Assembly: GCF_932526225.1 (NCBI RefSeq)
Contig: NC_064037.1
Location: forward strand, 2,571,203-2,635,202
Reading direction: 5' to 3'
Length of the DNA: 64,000 bases
DNA from: Nematostella vectensis
Taxonomy: Eukaryota; Cnidaria; Anthozoa; Actiniaria; Edwardsiidae
The notes under the pieces were generated by a model. That model was given only the letters and a program-made list of their open reading frames with translations. It had not been told where the DNA came from and made no database searches. The position numbers and the translations under genes are program-made. This document shows positions 33,467 to 45,906 of this stretch, in pieces; within the stretch, counting starts at the first letter, position 1, and each line of letters opens with the position of its first letter.

Positions 33467-33919
33467 AAATAGCGCTAGAAGCCGTTGCTAAGAGTCATCA
33501 AGAGGCTGGTTAGGGTGATTTTGGACCACGGAAATATAGTTTAAAGTCATCATAAATGTAATTCCATGATGCACACAAACGACATCTGATCGCTGCTTCT
33601 CAACATTTTCCGCTCCTGAGGCAGAGAAGGGCCTGGAAACGAATATCCTTTAAGCCACACAGTACCCAAAATAACACAAACACAAAGAACGAAATATTAA
33701 ACTCTACCAATACAACAGAGAAACAATGATTCTCGGTGAAAATTATGTAAAAATTATCTCCGCAAAAAAAAAATTAAAACAAAAATCTTTCAAACACCTT
33801 TTATGGTTTAATAGAGGGGGACTGAGCACTAGTCGCGTGACTAGGTTGAAAGAGTTGTGTTGAAAAAACTAGAAAACAACTATTTTGAAGACTCGATCAA
33901 AAACAGTAGTCCAGTCAAC
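33467..33919. promoter_or_regulatory. Bidirectional promoter region between PHETA and PLBD2
   Basis: A 453-bp gap separates two divergent start codons. GTCGCGTGAC at 33832-33841 differs by one base from the CLEAR palindrome GTCACGTGAC and lies 79 bp before the PLBD2 ATG. No TATA box stands out. A-rich tracts occur at 33760-33785. Confidence 0.55.
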
Positions 33920-36900
33920 ATGAAACTTGTGATAATTCTCTTGACTTTTCTGCATGTTACAGAGTCTTCTCCTTATCAGATTGCCTCTGTTGTTATTGGC
34001 AAAAACGACAGTCTTTCTATCAAAGCAGGATACATAGAACCGAACGTTGCCTGGGCAAGATTCCGTGATGAAATTAACCAAACGGGGTAAGCACAATGAA
34101 GGATTAGTGTAGCTTATATCTTTCTGTCTTGAAACGCCTGGGGTTAATGTAACTTGGATTATGAGAGTGAAAATTTGTGGGAATATTTTGAAATAGTTCA
34201 ACAGATCAAAGACAACTTATTGTTACCACTGTAACCACTGATTTGACATTGAGTATCTAGTTAGAGATTGTGTATGGAAATTTTAGGAAATGTAATTTGG
34301 GGCTACAGTGGAACCCTAATAACTTGAACTCAAATAACTCAAATTCTCACGAAGTCAAAATGAACTCTACGTGAATGCCACTCAAAATGTTTTCCTTGAA
34401 GTTAAGTGGGTCCCACTGTTAATAACAGGAAAATTGATGCTTTCAGTAAATGATAGTCAAGGCATAGGCATAGACAGGAGACGCCCCCTTTTTCCCCTCT
34501 TACAGACTGAAGATCATATATGGGGGTGGGGGGTAATAATTCACCCTCCATGTATCTTGTACCCCCATCCACCGAGTACCTTTTCTGATCCTTGGTACGA
34601 CCTGGTGTGACCGGGTATGACCTGGTATAACCTGGTACAACCTGGTGTGACCGGGTACGACCTGGTATGACCTGATATGACCTGGACCCTGCTTACAGAC
34701 TGAAGATCATTTATGGGGGGGGGGGGGGGGGGGTAATAATTCACCCTCCATGTATCTTGTACCCCCATCCACCCAGTACCTTTTCTGATCCTTGGTACGA
34801 CCTGGTACAACCTGGTGTGACGGGGTATGACCTGGTATAACCTGATATAACCTGATATGACCTGGTAAAACCTGGTGTGACCGGGTACGACCTGGCATGA
34901 CCTGATATGACCTGGACCCCTCTTACAGACTGAAGATCATATATGGGGGGGGGGGGGGGTAATAATTCACCCTCCATGTATCTTGTACCCCCATCCACCC
35001 AGTACCTTTTCTGATCCTTGGTACGACCTGGTACAACCTGGTGTGACCGGGTATGACCTGGTACAACCTGGTATGACCTGGTATAACCTGATATGACCTG
35101 GTACAACCTGGTGTGACCGGGTACGACCTGATATGACCTGGTACGACCTGGTATGACCTGGTACAACCTGGTGTGACCGGGTATGACCTGATATGACCTG
35201 GTATGACCTGGTACAACCTGGTATGACCTGTATACCTTTTTCTCCTCAGCTGGTCCTATTTAGAAGTATTCAGTAATGAGTCATATTCAGATGTTCTCCA
35301 AGCTACTGCTGCAGGCATGGCTGAGGGGTTTATCACAGCAGACCTTATCCACATGGATTACATGAATAAATATGCCGACTATTGTAAAAATGATGAAAAC
35401 TTTTGTAAAAAGCTGACAGAGTATTTAAGGGGTAATGAGGCGTGGAGGGCGAAAATGATCAAGAATCACTTGAATGAATCCTACTGGTATCAGGTGGGTT
35501 TACACTTTATCAATAGGTCTACTAAAAGTACTGCATCTGGGTTGCAGATGTGAGCACACACTCCTACTGTATGTTTTTTAAACTTGACTGCGTTATACTG
35601 TAAAAATTGATTCAAACTAATAATGGTCATTTTTAGGTTCAGCTCATTGATGCTCAGGTTGAGGGAATTAAAAAAGGTTATCATAATAAAAGCCTTGCTC
35701 TACCAGAAATACCAGATCTGGCTTTTTTGTAAGTAATTTGAAGCAATTTTTAAATATATTCTTCCATCTTCCCCCTTTTCCTCTATCATGTCCAACAATT
35801 AACCAATTGTAAATCTTTGTAAATTGTAAATCATTTTCTTCAGTCTAAATTCAATACACCAATTTGGTTTAGTCTTCTGTATTAAACTCACAATCTCACA
35901 ATATCTGAATTTTTTTGTCCAAAGTTTCTTCCAAGCATCAGGAGATCTTGAAGATTTAGAAGTTGCTTTGAAGAAAGAAAACCCAAGTCGCATCCTTGGA
36001 TCTGGCTCCTGCTCTGCCCTTGTTAAAGTACTACCGGAACACAAGGACATCTTTATATCTCATGTTACCTGGGATACATACCTTGGAATGCTAAGAATTT
36101 TCAAGATGTATGACTTTCCATTCACACGTAAAGGAAGGAAAGGTAGGAGATTCTCATTAGCTGACATCAGTTTAGCAACATTTCCATGCATACCATGGGA
36201 AGCTAAACATTTCAGTAGGACTTTCCTTTGATGTGAACAAAGGTAGAAAATGTTAGGAGGGTGATAATTATTAATAGACCACTCGTGACAATTGGCTTTT
36301 ATTCGATAGCAATTGATCCAAATCAAACCAAACTCATACAGGTGAACGGTCTTAGTAAGATCTTTCCTCCATGTTAGTTACATTGAGATCGCACTAATTT
36401 CCAGGAAGAAATTAACAGAAAACCACTTGAGACAATTGGCTGTAATTCCATAGCAATTGATCCGAATCAAACCAAACTCATACAAATGAAGGGTCTTAAT
36501 AAGTTCTTTCATCCACGTTAATTACTGATAAATGTATTTGTACATTGGGCTTTCCTTCCAAACGCATTAATATATACAGAGGAGAAAATATTCATGCTTT
36601 AGGGGCAGATCATTTGACTTTCAAGGGGGGTGGGTGGGTGATTTTATGTCTGCAAAATTTTTTTTCGCCCATCGGATGTGTATGATTTTTTCCCCATGTA
36701 CTGCTATGCAGGATATTTTTTTCTTGGAGCCCACGTCTTTTTGCAGCATTTTTTTTCCAATCGCAATTGTTTTTTCTTTTCTCGTCCTATATCTCTAAAA
36801 TAGAACTCCATACGTTGTGTCATTCTTTTTGACCCTTGAATAGATTGAAATTATAATTCAATAAACTCACTGGGTAAAGGGGTTATACATGGTAAGACCT

Positions 36901-39900
36901 TCGTGTCATAGCCAAACGAGTCTTAGCTATCAAGCTCTTACCTTGCATATTGAGTCAGATAAAATAGCAAGAGAAGCTTCTTTAAAATCTCCCACATTTG
37001 TTAGAATGTTTTTTAAACACCAGCTCCTCCCACCCCGGGCTAGAATTTGCAATTATAATCAGAACACTGCAACGCTAGCATGTCACAAATTATAAGCCTC
37101 CTGTAAAATTTCTTATCTTTGAGCCTCAGTCGGCTGGAATAAAACTATTTTTGCACACAGGTAACAAGACAGTTATTTTAAGAGATTGTTAAATTAGTTA
37201 TTCGCTGTCCACTCACGTTTTCGATGCAAAATTTTTAATTTTGTGCTATCCATAATCTAGCGCACCTGCATAAATTATTCTCGCACTGTGATAAAAATGC
37301 TCGTATTTTAGAGCGCACACACCTTAGTATAGCATTATTTTACGATGGATAGAAACATTTTAAGATGGACAACTCTAGGAATGATATTTATTTTGGTTTA
37401 GGATATGAAATTTGAATTTAGCGCTCAGAGCAATTGTCCTGACATGTTCTCTCGTTGACGGCTGATTGATAACTGATTGTTCTTGAGCCCTGAGGTGGGA
37501 GGAGCTCCCCCTTTTATAGCGGAACCTCGTGTTTAAGGTTCTGTTGAAATATTCCACAAAACAAGGACATCTTGAGGGGGTAAGCATTTATATAGACCCC
37601 ATCTCCTGAATTTTAATCGATGGTTGGTATCTCTGCCTATATGCTAACACAAAGAGGAAACAACCATTTTAGTTGTTTCCTGATTCACATTATATTTTAT
37701 TTTGGAGAAGTCCATCAAATCTATTTTATCTATTTATATACAATATGATGCTACAGTTTATATATTGATCTATTAAACCTTTTTATTTATTTATTTGTTG
37801 TTTAAATAAGTCTTAATAAAACAATAAATAAATCAAAGGTATTTCAAGTTTGTGACTTCTGTTGTACAAGTAAACTTTTTGGTATTTTTTTTCTAAAATA
37901 ATTGCAAAGGGCATTATAGCAATCATCATTGAAAAATCTTCAGCATGAGCACTTTTGTTTTATTTCAGAATGTAATTTCTAAAATAAAACCATTAGGAAC
38001 TAGTTTTATCTGATGGGAGGAGACCACAACTTATAAGTTTCAACATAGGGTGTGATAGTGGAAAGGGCGAGTCTTAACCAATAGAAACTTACAAGAATAT
38101 GGTGACGAGAAAAACAAAATACACATATCAAAAATATAGAGGAAAACGTTTTATAGAGTAAAAAAAAACAAAGTTATCACAGAATTTTGATTTTATTTCA
38201 TAGAGTTCATCTTTTCACACAATGGCTTTGCTTTTTCTTCTTAAGCTTGTGCATGATTTTTTTTCCTGCTCATTTGCTTTGCATGCAATTTTTTTTTCTT
38301 TGAAATGTAGCTTGCAGGGTAACTTTTTTTTAAAATCACCCCCCCCCCCCTCACACAATTTCATAACGCCCAATTTCGATTTCGGAATAGACTAAAAAGA
38401 GGGTCGTTAGTTTTTCTAAACATTTCTTGAATAAGGAAATGATATTTCATAACGCCTGATTTCTTTTTTACTACTTAACCTAAAAAGGAAAAGAATAAAA
38501 AGAGGGTTCTTTAGTATTTTCTAAACATTTCTTTAATGAGGAAATGGTATTTCATAACGCCTGATTTCTTTTTTTACTACTTATCCGAATAAGGAATAGA
38601 CTAAAATGAGGGTTGTTTAGTATTTTCTAAACATTTCTCGAATAACGAAATTGGTATTTCTTATTCAACAACTCCTGATTTCGTTTTTTTCCACTTGAAT
38701 GGACTATAAAGAGGGTTGTTAATTTTTTTTTCAACATCTTTTGAAAAGAAAAGGGTATTTCATAACGCCCAATTTCGTTTTTACTATGACATTCGAATAA
38801 GGAATAGACTAAAACGAGATCGGGCGCTTTAAAATCACATTTCCTTTTTCGAAAACTCTTTCTGAAGGCGTCGTTAAAGCAAAATTGGGTGTTATGAATT
38901 TTCATTTACTTTATCGAGAAATGATGAGCAAACACTGACAATCCTCTTCATAGTCTATTCCTTATTCGGATAAGTTGTAAAACGAAATCGGACGTTGGGA
39001 GATTCCATTTCCTTATTCGCAAAAACTAACTTGAATAAAGGAACAGTTCCCTATTCGTGTCTCTGCACTTATCTATTTCTTTTATTAGAGCCTTATCTAA
39101 GTAGACAAGGTGTTAATTGACAACAAGCACTATCTGTCAAATTGGTCAGCTAGGTCAAATTCCTACGACACATGTAGTCAAGTAAAGCGTAAATATTTCT
39201 CCTCTTAACATATTAATGCGTTTAGAAGGGAAGCCCAATATACAAATACAAAATAGATGTGAGGTAGATGATCTCTATTTTCCTAGATTCATTTGTGAAA
39301 GTAGTTTTGGTTTGATTCGGATCAATTGCTATGGAATTACAGCCAATTGTCACGAGTGGTATTCTGTAATACTTCCTGGAAATTGGTGCGATCTCAATGC
39401 AATTTGCTATGGAATTAAAGCCAATTGTCACGAGTGGTTGTCACCAGTGGTTTTGTCACGAGTGGTTGTCACAAGTGGTTGTCATGAGTGGTTGTCACCA
39501 GTGGTTTTGTCACGAGGGGTTGTCACCAGTGGTTGTCAACAGTGGTAAAAAACGTTTTGACCCCTGCTCGCGAATCATATGGGTTGCACTTCGCAGGCTT
39601 CTATTTGCTGCTTTTTGATTGGATATTTGTGTGTGCATCGGATCAATGAATTAGATGGCATGGTAAGCATTTCAATCTTTAACAGTCAATCTCTTGATCA
39701 GTCAGACCTTTTGCAGAAACACAGAGAATGGCTTACTACATGAGGCTCCACTAACCATGTTACATCCAAAATGCTCTGCCAAAAATGTAGAGACTGTCCA
39801 TACCTAGAGAGGATGATAACAAGAGTTTTTTTTTTATTATTTTGACATGAATGGTCTACAATCTGCCAACAGCCAAATGAATCCATTTTATAGATCCAAT

Positions 39901-42900
39901 TATCATCCCTGGCAGAAAACAGAGTTTTTCCTCATCACCTGCCAACATTCTAAGTGGTGATGACTTCTATATGCTTAGTAGTGGAATGGTAAGTTTTCTT
40001 TGGCTTGTTACAATAGTTGGAATGATATTGAATAAGTCCAAGTTAATAATTATATGGTAGCTCAGACGAAGGGCTAACACTTGAAACGTCAGTGCAACTA
40101 CTCTATTTTAGAAAGGCATTTAACATACCTTGTCAACCTTGTGTTGATGTATACCTTGTCCACACCATGTTATGTCATCATATAGAATGTAGACCAGGTA
40201 ATGTCATCATATAGAATGTAGACCAGGTAATGTCATCATATAGAATGTAGACCAGGTAATGTCATCATATAGAATGTAGGAAGAGAAGGGTCTAAAGGGT
40301 GTTAGCATTTGACATTAATACAGTTTAATGAGTGTTTAAAAGCATTCAGAGACATTTAAAATAAACATTTGACCCTACTGTATTTGTTTACAGGTATCAA
40401 TAGAGACAACAATTGGTAACACCAACGAAGATCTGTGGAAATATGTGACCCCACAGGGTACTCTCCTTGAATGGGTCCGTGTTATGATAGCCAACAGACT
40501 TGCTAGGACATCTGATGAATGGACCTTTTTATTCTCCAAGCATAATAGTGGCACGTGAGTAGTACTCCTCTCATTTCTTATCCCATTTTTTCTGTATCTT
40601 GTTTTTTTCCCCTATTTCTTCGTCATCCAGAAGTGGTTACAGCAAAGGGGTGCACATTATGATGGTAAAAAATGCTGCTTACTTTTACTCTTCTTCATAT
40701 TACAATTTTTTTTATCTTCAATTCAATATCTTTCATTGATATTTATGCAAGATCCTATGTACTCATTTTCAATGCTGTTTTGTTTTTGTTTGTTTATGCC
40801 TCTTGAATCCTGAATGCAGCTACAACAATCAGGTTAGTCTCATTCTTGTCAAAAGAAAAAAACATTACTATTTCATCCTGTGTAGATCCGTACGAAGGCA
40901 GTGGTAAATCTCAGCGAGGTGCCATAATGATTTCAACCCAACCCCCCCTCTTTCTTTAGTGAAAAAAAAACACCTGCGTTGCCTTGTTTTTCCGTGTTGC
41001 AAGCTGTAGGATGTGTATAGCACACCAGTAATTGCTCTTGCTCCCCCTCCTTGACCCTCTCAGATATATGTTTGTCACACCAACTAACCTAGTCATTACT
41101 TGGTTTCATTTACCAGATAATGAAATAAATGTGATGTATTTCTTTGCCTCCTAGTGGATGGTTCTTGACTACAAGCTGTTCACCCCGGGCCAGCCTATCC
41201 AACCAGGAACCCTGTCTGTTCTGGAGCAGATCCCGGGAATGACAGAGACCGCTGACATGAGTGTGTATCTTCAAGAGAATGGATACTGGGCCAGTTACAA
41301 TCTACCGTAAGCAAAACCAAAAAATGTTATCCAACTGTATTACAGATTAACTACCAGTGACTTTTAATACTACTTATCTAGTAAAACGAACCTGGTGATT
41401 AGAGTACACTGCTCTTTAAAACAGATTGATCTCATTTTCTTATGCGTCTGTCCTTAAAAAAGCCTCTAGAAATTGACTCATTGCATACTTTTCGATCATG
41501 ACACACCACTCTTCCCACTCTTCCCTCATCCTCCCACCAAATAACTAACACCACAGCCTAAGATTTTTTTTTCCTTGTTGTTTTCTTGTGCCCCATAGGT
41601 ATTTTCCTACCATCTACAACATGAGTGGCCAAGAAGCGTCTAGAGAAGCCTATGGTTCATGGTTTGACTATCATCTTAACCCTCGCGCACAGATCTTTAA
41701 ACGGGACCAAAGCAAAGTGGTGGACCTTGAGACCATGATGAAACTTATGAGGTGGGTTAACTGCAATAGAACTCTTGTAAACTTGCTGAAATAAAAATAT
41801 AGACTAAACTCAAAGAGACTAGCTATCTGACCCATGACGCCTCACATTCAAAATACTAGCTACATGTCTAATAACTGCTCACATCGAGGAGACTAGCCTG
41901 TTGCTGACTAGCAACCCCTCACATTCCAGATACTATCTAGCTGACTATTGACGCCTGACATTCAAGAGACTTGCTGGCTTACTAGCAACGCCTTACATCC
42001 AAGAGACTAGCTACATAAGTAATGCCTCATATTTGTTATGCGTCAAAATCTCCAGGTATAATGACTACAAGCACGATCCAGTGTCTCAATGCAATTGCAC
42101 ACCACCGTACAGCGCAGAAAACGCTATATCAGCGCGCTCCGACCTAAACCCCAAGGATGGGAAGTATGAGTTTCCATTTCTTGGCCACCGAGAACATGGT
42201 GGAACAGACTGCAAGGTAACTTATCCCCCCCCCCTCCCGACCCACCCCATTACTCTTTTACCAAGACCATGGCAGAACTGACTGCAAGGTAACTCATCCC
42301 CCCCCCCTCCCGACCCACCCCATTACTCTTTTACCAAGACCATGGCAGAACTGACTGCAAGGTAACTCATCCCCCCCTCCCGACCCACCCCATTACTCTT
42401 TTACCAAGACCATGGCAGAACTGACTGCAAGGTAACTCATCCCCCCCTACCGACCCACCCCATTACTATTTTACCAAGACCATGGCAGAACTGACTGCAA
42501 GGTAACTCATCCCCCCCTCCCCTCCCGACCCACCCCATTACTCTTTTACCAAGACCATGGCAAAACTGACTGCAGGGTAACTCATCCCCCCCTACCAACC
42601 CACCCCATTACTCTTTTACCAAGACATGGCAGAACTGACTGCAAGGTAACTCATCCCCCCCCCCTCCCAACCCACCCCATTACACTTTTACCAAGACCAT
42701 GGCAAAACTGTCTGCAGGGTAACTCATCCCCCCCCTCCCGACCCACCCCATTACTCTTTTACCAAGACCATGGCAGAACTGACTGCAGGGTAACTCATCC
42801 CCCCCCTCCCTACCCACCCCATTACTCTTTTACCAAGACCATGGCAGAACTGACTGCAGGGTATACAAGCACCCCTCAACTCACCCCTCCCCCCCACCCC

Positions 42901-43762
42901 CCTCCCTTCGTTCCTTTGCCAGGGGTGAATCCAGGATTTCAAAAAAGGGGGTGGATAATGGCCAGGTAGGTGGCCTGTAACCGATCCGGGGGTTCTTGGT
43001 AGGGCACATAGATCTAACAATACTTCAAGCTGAGTTGAATTTGTCACATCAGCAAAGTCAAGCAGGAGATGGCACATGGACAGGACCTTCTCCGTAGTTT
43101 CTTCAAACAAAGTGAATTTTCAAAAAAAAATTTGCTCAAAAAGGGGGGTGGATATCCACCCAATCCACCTCCCCTGTATCCGCCCCTGCTTTGCACTTCT
43201 CAGACGGCAGGTAAAAAAGTCACCCTATAACCCCTGCCTTACCTAAGAACCTACCCCTTTTCCTATACCTCAGAAAAGACTGCAAGTTAGGAAAGTGCCC
43301 CCTCCCCCCTGTATTCTTTAGCAACCGACCCATGGCTGATGTACCTACACACCCCCGCCCCCCCCCCCCCCCCCCCCGCACACCCATCCCTTACATTCCT
43401 CTGCCACCAAACGACGTGATGGAAGAAACAGACAGCAAGGTTAAGAAGTGCCACTACCCCCCCCCCCCCCCCCCTCTTACCTTTGACTCAACTAAGGAGG
43501 ATGATTTTTTGGGATGCGCCTTAGTATTTGCAGCACTCCCTTCTGTTTACTGGATCTACTTCGACTCATTCAGCACTGTTTCCACCCGCAGATAACATCC
43601 TTTGAGCTATTTCAAAAGTTCCAGTGCATCGCGGTCAGCGGTCCTACGCATGATCAACAACCTGCCTTCCAGTGGAGCACGTCAGAATGGGAGAAACCGC
43701 TGGGCCATCCGGACAAGTTCGACTTTGAGCCTGTCAAAGTTTCTTGGGACAACAAGGACTAG
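33920..43762 (+). CDS. PLBD2: Phospholipase B-like 2 (lysosomal, Ntn-hydrolase fold)
   Basis: Exons: 33920-34086, 35250-35493, 35637-35728, 35925-36142, 39894-39988, 40394-40554, 40820-40832, 41155-41306, 41599-41751, 42056-42215, 43592-43762. Phases match throughout and give 541 residues. The chosen ATG gives a signal peptide (MKLVIILLTFLHVTESS); an in-frame ATG 63 bp upstream would put charged residues first and is less likely. The key motif SGSCSALVK carries the N-terminal-nucleophile cysteine (about C197) exposed by autoproteolysis. NNQWMVLDYK, EQIPGM, YWASYNLP, ENAISARSDLNP, SGPTHDQQPAFQWST and the end FEPVKVSWD match PLBD2 rather than PLBD1. Several N-glycosylation sequons fit a lysosomal hydrolase. 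Exon 7 is only 13 nt. Introns 1, 4 and 10 carry large repeats. Confidence 0.95.
34490..35230. repeat. Compound repeat in PLBD2 intron 1 (10-bp motif in ~230-bp units)
   Basis: Units start TTACAGACTGAAGATCAT, run through a long G-run, a TTCACCCTCCATGTATCTTG segment and CTTTTCTGATCCTTGGTACG, then decamers such as TATGACCTGG, TACAACCTGG and TGTGACCGGG. Unit starts are at about 34501, 34694 and 34923. The final decamer run ends about 20 bp before the exon 2 acceptor. Open frames on the minus strand here (rich in YQVIPGHTRS) come from the decamers. Confidence 0.93.
37005..37545 (+). mobile_element. MITE copy, same family as 59775-60375
   Basis: Shares long collinear similarity with 59800-60375, including ATTATAATCAGAACACTGC, CCTGTAAAAT, GAGCCTCAGTCGG, GATTGTTAAATTAG and the end CCTTTTATAGCGGAACCTCG. 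The left terminal repeat is reduced to CTCCTCCCACCCCGGGC. Confidence 0.75.
38360..39060. repeat. ~100-bp tandem/inverted repeats (TTTCATAACGCC... units)
   Basis: TTTCATAACGCCCAATTTCG or the variant TTTCATAACGCCTGATTTC recurs at about 38361, 38446, 38549 and 38758, each followed by GGAATAGACTAAAA and CTAAACATTTCT. A mirrored unit (TAGTCTATTCCTTATTCGGA) is at about 38955. Confidence 0.8.
40165..40282. repeat. 29-bp tandem repeat, about four copies
   Basis: GTAATGTCATCATATAGAAT + GTAGACCAG repeats exactly between 40169 and 40280 in PLBD2 intron 5. Confidence 0.93.
40820..40832 (+). other. PLBD2: PLBD2 exon 7: 13-nt microexon encoding YNNQ
   Basis: Exon 6 ends ...GGC AC on GTGAGT and exon 8 starts TGGATGG after CTAG. 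The conserved PLBD2 string GTYNNQW requires C TAC AAC AAT CAG in between. It is found as exactly 13 nt between AATGCAG and GTTAGT at 40820-40832, restoring phase. Supported by family conservation and phase only. Confidence 0.88.
42190..42870 (+). repeat. ~70-bp minisatellite seeded by the PLBD2 exon 10 donor, 10 copies
   Basis: The real exon end GAACAGACTGCAAG|GTAACTT (42215) is followed by nine further units. Each carries CATGGCAGAACTGACTGCAAG (or GCAGG) then GTAACTCATC, a C-run, CCCGACCCACCCCATTAC and CTTTTACCAAGAC. Donor-like GTAAC persists in nearly all units; the last has GCAGGGTATAC. Confidence 0.93.
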
Positions 43763-44500
43763 ATATTCCCAAGTATTGCACTAATCTTTAGATTCTGGAT
43801 TCCAAAAATAGTTCAGTTTTTATTTTCATTTATTTGTAATCGTTTAAAAATCGATTAATCGATTTAACCATCATTTTATAAAAAAGAATTCTTATACTGT
43901 AGCTATTTCATTTTGGCTTAAAAAATGTAAAATGGCTAGCATGTGTTCCTCTGCTTGCATCGAGGATAATGAGGATTTACAACCTCATGAGGATTTACAA
44001 CCTCATTATGCTCACACATTTTAGTCTGTACATGAGATACGCATCAGCTAGCTTGTGATCACAAACTTTGGATTTCAAACATGAGCATTTTCTTGTACTT
44101 TAAACTTATCACAGTTGATGATACGGCTTCACTTTATGTGATTTTTTTTCGGCAGTTACAGGAATACGAACGGCCCCAATTGTTAAAGGGTGTTTCATCA
44201 TACAGGCATAGTTATGTGAAAAGAAAAGAAAAATTGTTTCTTATTAAATCATAAATTTTCTAATATAATTTAAAAAATACCTATTAATGAATTGCGATTT
44301 TGGATGCGCAAAATCATTGAAAGACCGCCATTATTTTTCCACTTCACTGACAATCTCTCTGCTTGAGTCCGATAAGTTACAGCAGGGAAGGATTGATAAT
44401 CATTGAATTATTAAAGTTTTTCCAAGTGACTAAGTTCGACAGCTTTTGTGTATTTTTGTTTAATACTTACTTACTTAGGCCTCTTCATCCCTGATGAGAT
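43763..44500. other. PLBD2 3' flank; no gene seen
   Basis: AT-rich. A short direct repeat (GAGGATTTACAACCTCAT twice) lies near 43972-44005. I found no convincing AATAAA close to the PLBD2 stop. Confidence 0.4.
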
Positions 44501-44810
44501 ATAAGGTCAGTATAAGTCGTCTCCATTCTTGGCGGTTATGCGGGCAAGGTACTGTGCCTGTCCCCAACTGAGGCCAAGATCTTTTAATTCAGAGGCAATG
44601 GTTCTTTGCCAGGTGGTCTTTGGCCTGCCGGGTTTCCGCCTTTCTGCCGGTGTCTAATGCAGGGCAATCTTTGGTATCCGCTGTTGGTCCATGAGGAGGA
44701 CATGACCAAGTCATTTCAAGCGCTGGTATCTGACCTGATTGATCACGCTGCTGCTACCGGTCTTCTTGTAGAGCTCCTCATTTGATATGACGTTTGGCGT
44801 TTTACTAACA
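44500..44810 (-). pseudogene. LINE ORF2 C-terminal fragment, decayed
   Basis: On the minus strand the sequence reads ISNEELYKKTGSSSVINQ, then LGHVLLMD, RIPKIAL, RKPGRPKTTWQRTI and ELKDLGLSWGQAQYLA, with internal stops. The GRPKTTW...LGLSWGQAQ pattern is the common C-terminal end of non-LTR retrotransposon ORF2 in marine invertebrates. No reverse transcriptase core is attached. Confidence 0.82.
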
Positions 44811-45440
44811 GCAGACGATCATAAGATACATGAACATCATTTGAAGGAGTCTAAATCTTAACCAGATTCTAAACGTATTTTGAAACTCCATGGCCACTGT
44901 AGTAGTCATTGTTATACGTCTACTATCCCCTCGATCCGGTATGAAGAGTAACTTTTTCACCTCGGTCAAAAATTAATATGTGCTTTGATACAACCCCCTT
45001 TTTCTTCAGCTAATGCTCTCTTAGTGAGGGGTGAGCGTGGGACTTTTCTTTCTCGCGAAACTCCACTAGGGCACTAACAACACCAGAAACTAAAGTGTAA
45101 GTTTCAGCTTCATTTATTAACATTTTAATACCCCCCCCCCCCCCCCTGTATGTTCACTGTTTTACTATCCCCCTGAAGCCACTATAAGCTTGGGTTACCC
45201 GTGTGCAAATCAAGCCGAAAAATAATTACACAAATTCTATGTTGTCTTGTTCTCAAGTCCTGTGTCGTTTACCAAGATGATATAGATTTCGTGTGAAAAT
45301 GTTAAAATCGATACTGTTTGCATCGCCGTTTTCAACGTTTATATTATACAATAAATTTCTAAAAGAGTTTTAACAGCTTCCAATCTTAAATATTTCATTG
45401 GAAAACAACAGCAAACTTATTAGGACTGACATGTATATTA
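44811..45440. other. Intergenic; no gene seen
   Basis: Contains a C-run of about 17 at 45131-45147 and otherwise undistinguished AT-rich sequence. Confidence 0.4.
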
Positions 45441-45459
45441 CGACTGACAAATATAAGTA

Positions 45460-45575
45460 AATGACCAGTAGGGGCGTGGCTGTGCACCCCCTATATTTTC
45501 TTAATGTTTCTGTATTGTGCACCCCCCCCCCCCCCCCAATCTTACGTGGCCTCCTACGGCTCTGCATTTCCAATG
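45460..45575 (-). repeat. Dispersed repeat with internal C-run, copy 2 (reverse of 9950-10085)
   Basis: Shares TTTTCTTAATGTTTCTGTAT and CCTACGGCTCTGCA with the reverse complement of the earlier copy, around a C-run. Confidence 0.55.
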
Positions 45576-45906
45576 TTTTTATTAGCGGCTTGATTTCATT
45601 TCCAGAGAGAACACTTTGTGGTTGCTGTTGGTCTTTGTTTTGTTTTTCTGAAGAGCGGGTTGCCTTTGGCAAATTGCAAGCGAGGGACTATAGGAGACAA
45701 GGGAGGGGGAATGGGGAGAGAGAGAAACCAAAACACAAGCGAAAGTGCTGAAAAAGGAAGATTTGGTACCTACTTTTATCAATAGTCAAATGATGATTTA
45801 TCGTTTGCAATAGCCTTAAATTATTTTCATTTTACTGCAGTATCTCTTTTGAGAAGAACTTTGAGAAAAACTTAAGTACAGAACAGCACTTAATGCGGTT
45901 ATTAAT

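Larger units (their letters stand above)
36270..39445. mobile_element. Inverted-repeat-bounded composite in PLBD2 intron 4
   Basis: The motif CACTCGTGACAATTGGCT + ATAGCAATTGATCC + AATCAAACCAAAC occurs twice on the left (about 36280-36340 and 36428-36482). It recurs inverted on the right (about 39306-39355 and 39404-39436). The right side grades into a GTCACGAGTGGTT / GTCACCAGTGGTT tandem to about 39545. Inside lie a second MITE copy (37005-37545) and the direct repeats at 38360-39060. No coding frame. Probably a nested set of non-autonomous DNA elements. Confidence 0.65.

Noticed and set aside
33857-33919. Upstream in-frame ATG for PLBD2
   Set aside because: It would place a charged segment ahead of an obvious signal peptide; the ATG at 33920 is preferred.
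34541-35216. Minus-strand open frames rich in YQVIPGHTRS
   Set aside because: Translation of the decamer repeat in a PLBD2 intron.
42033-42281. PLBD2 exon 10 read as a longer stand-alone frame
   Set aside because: The real exon is 42056-42215; the extension runs into intron and repeat.
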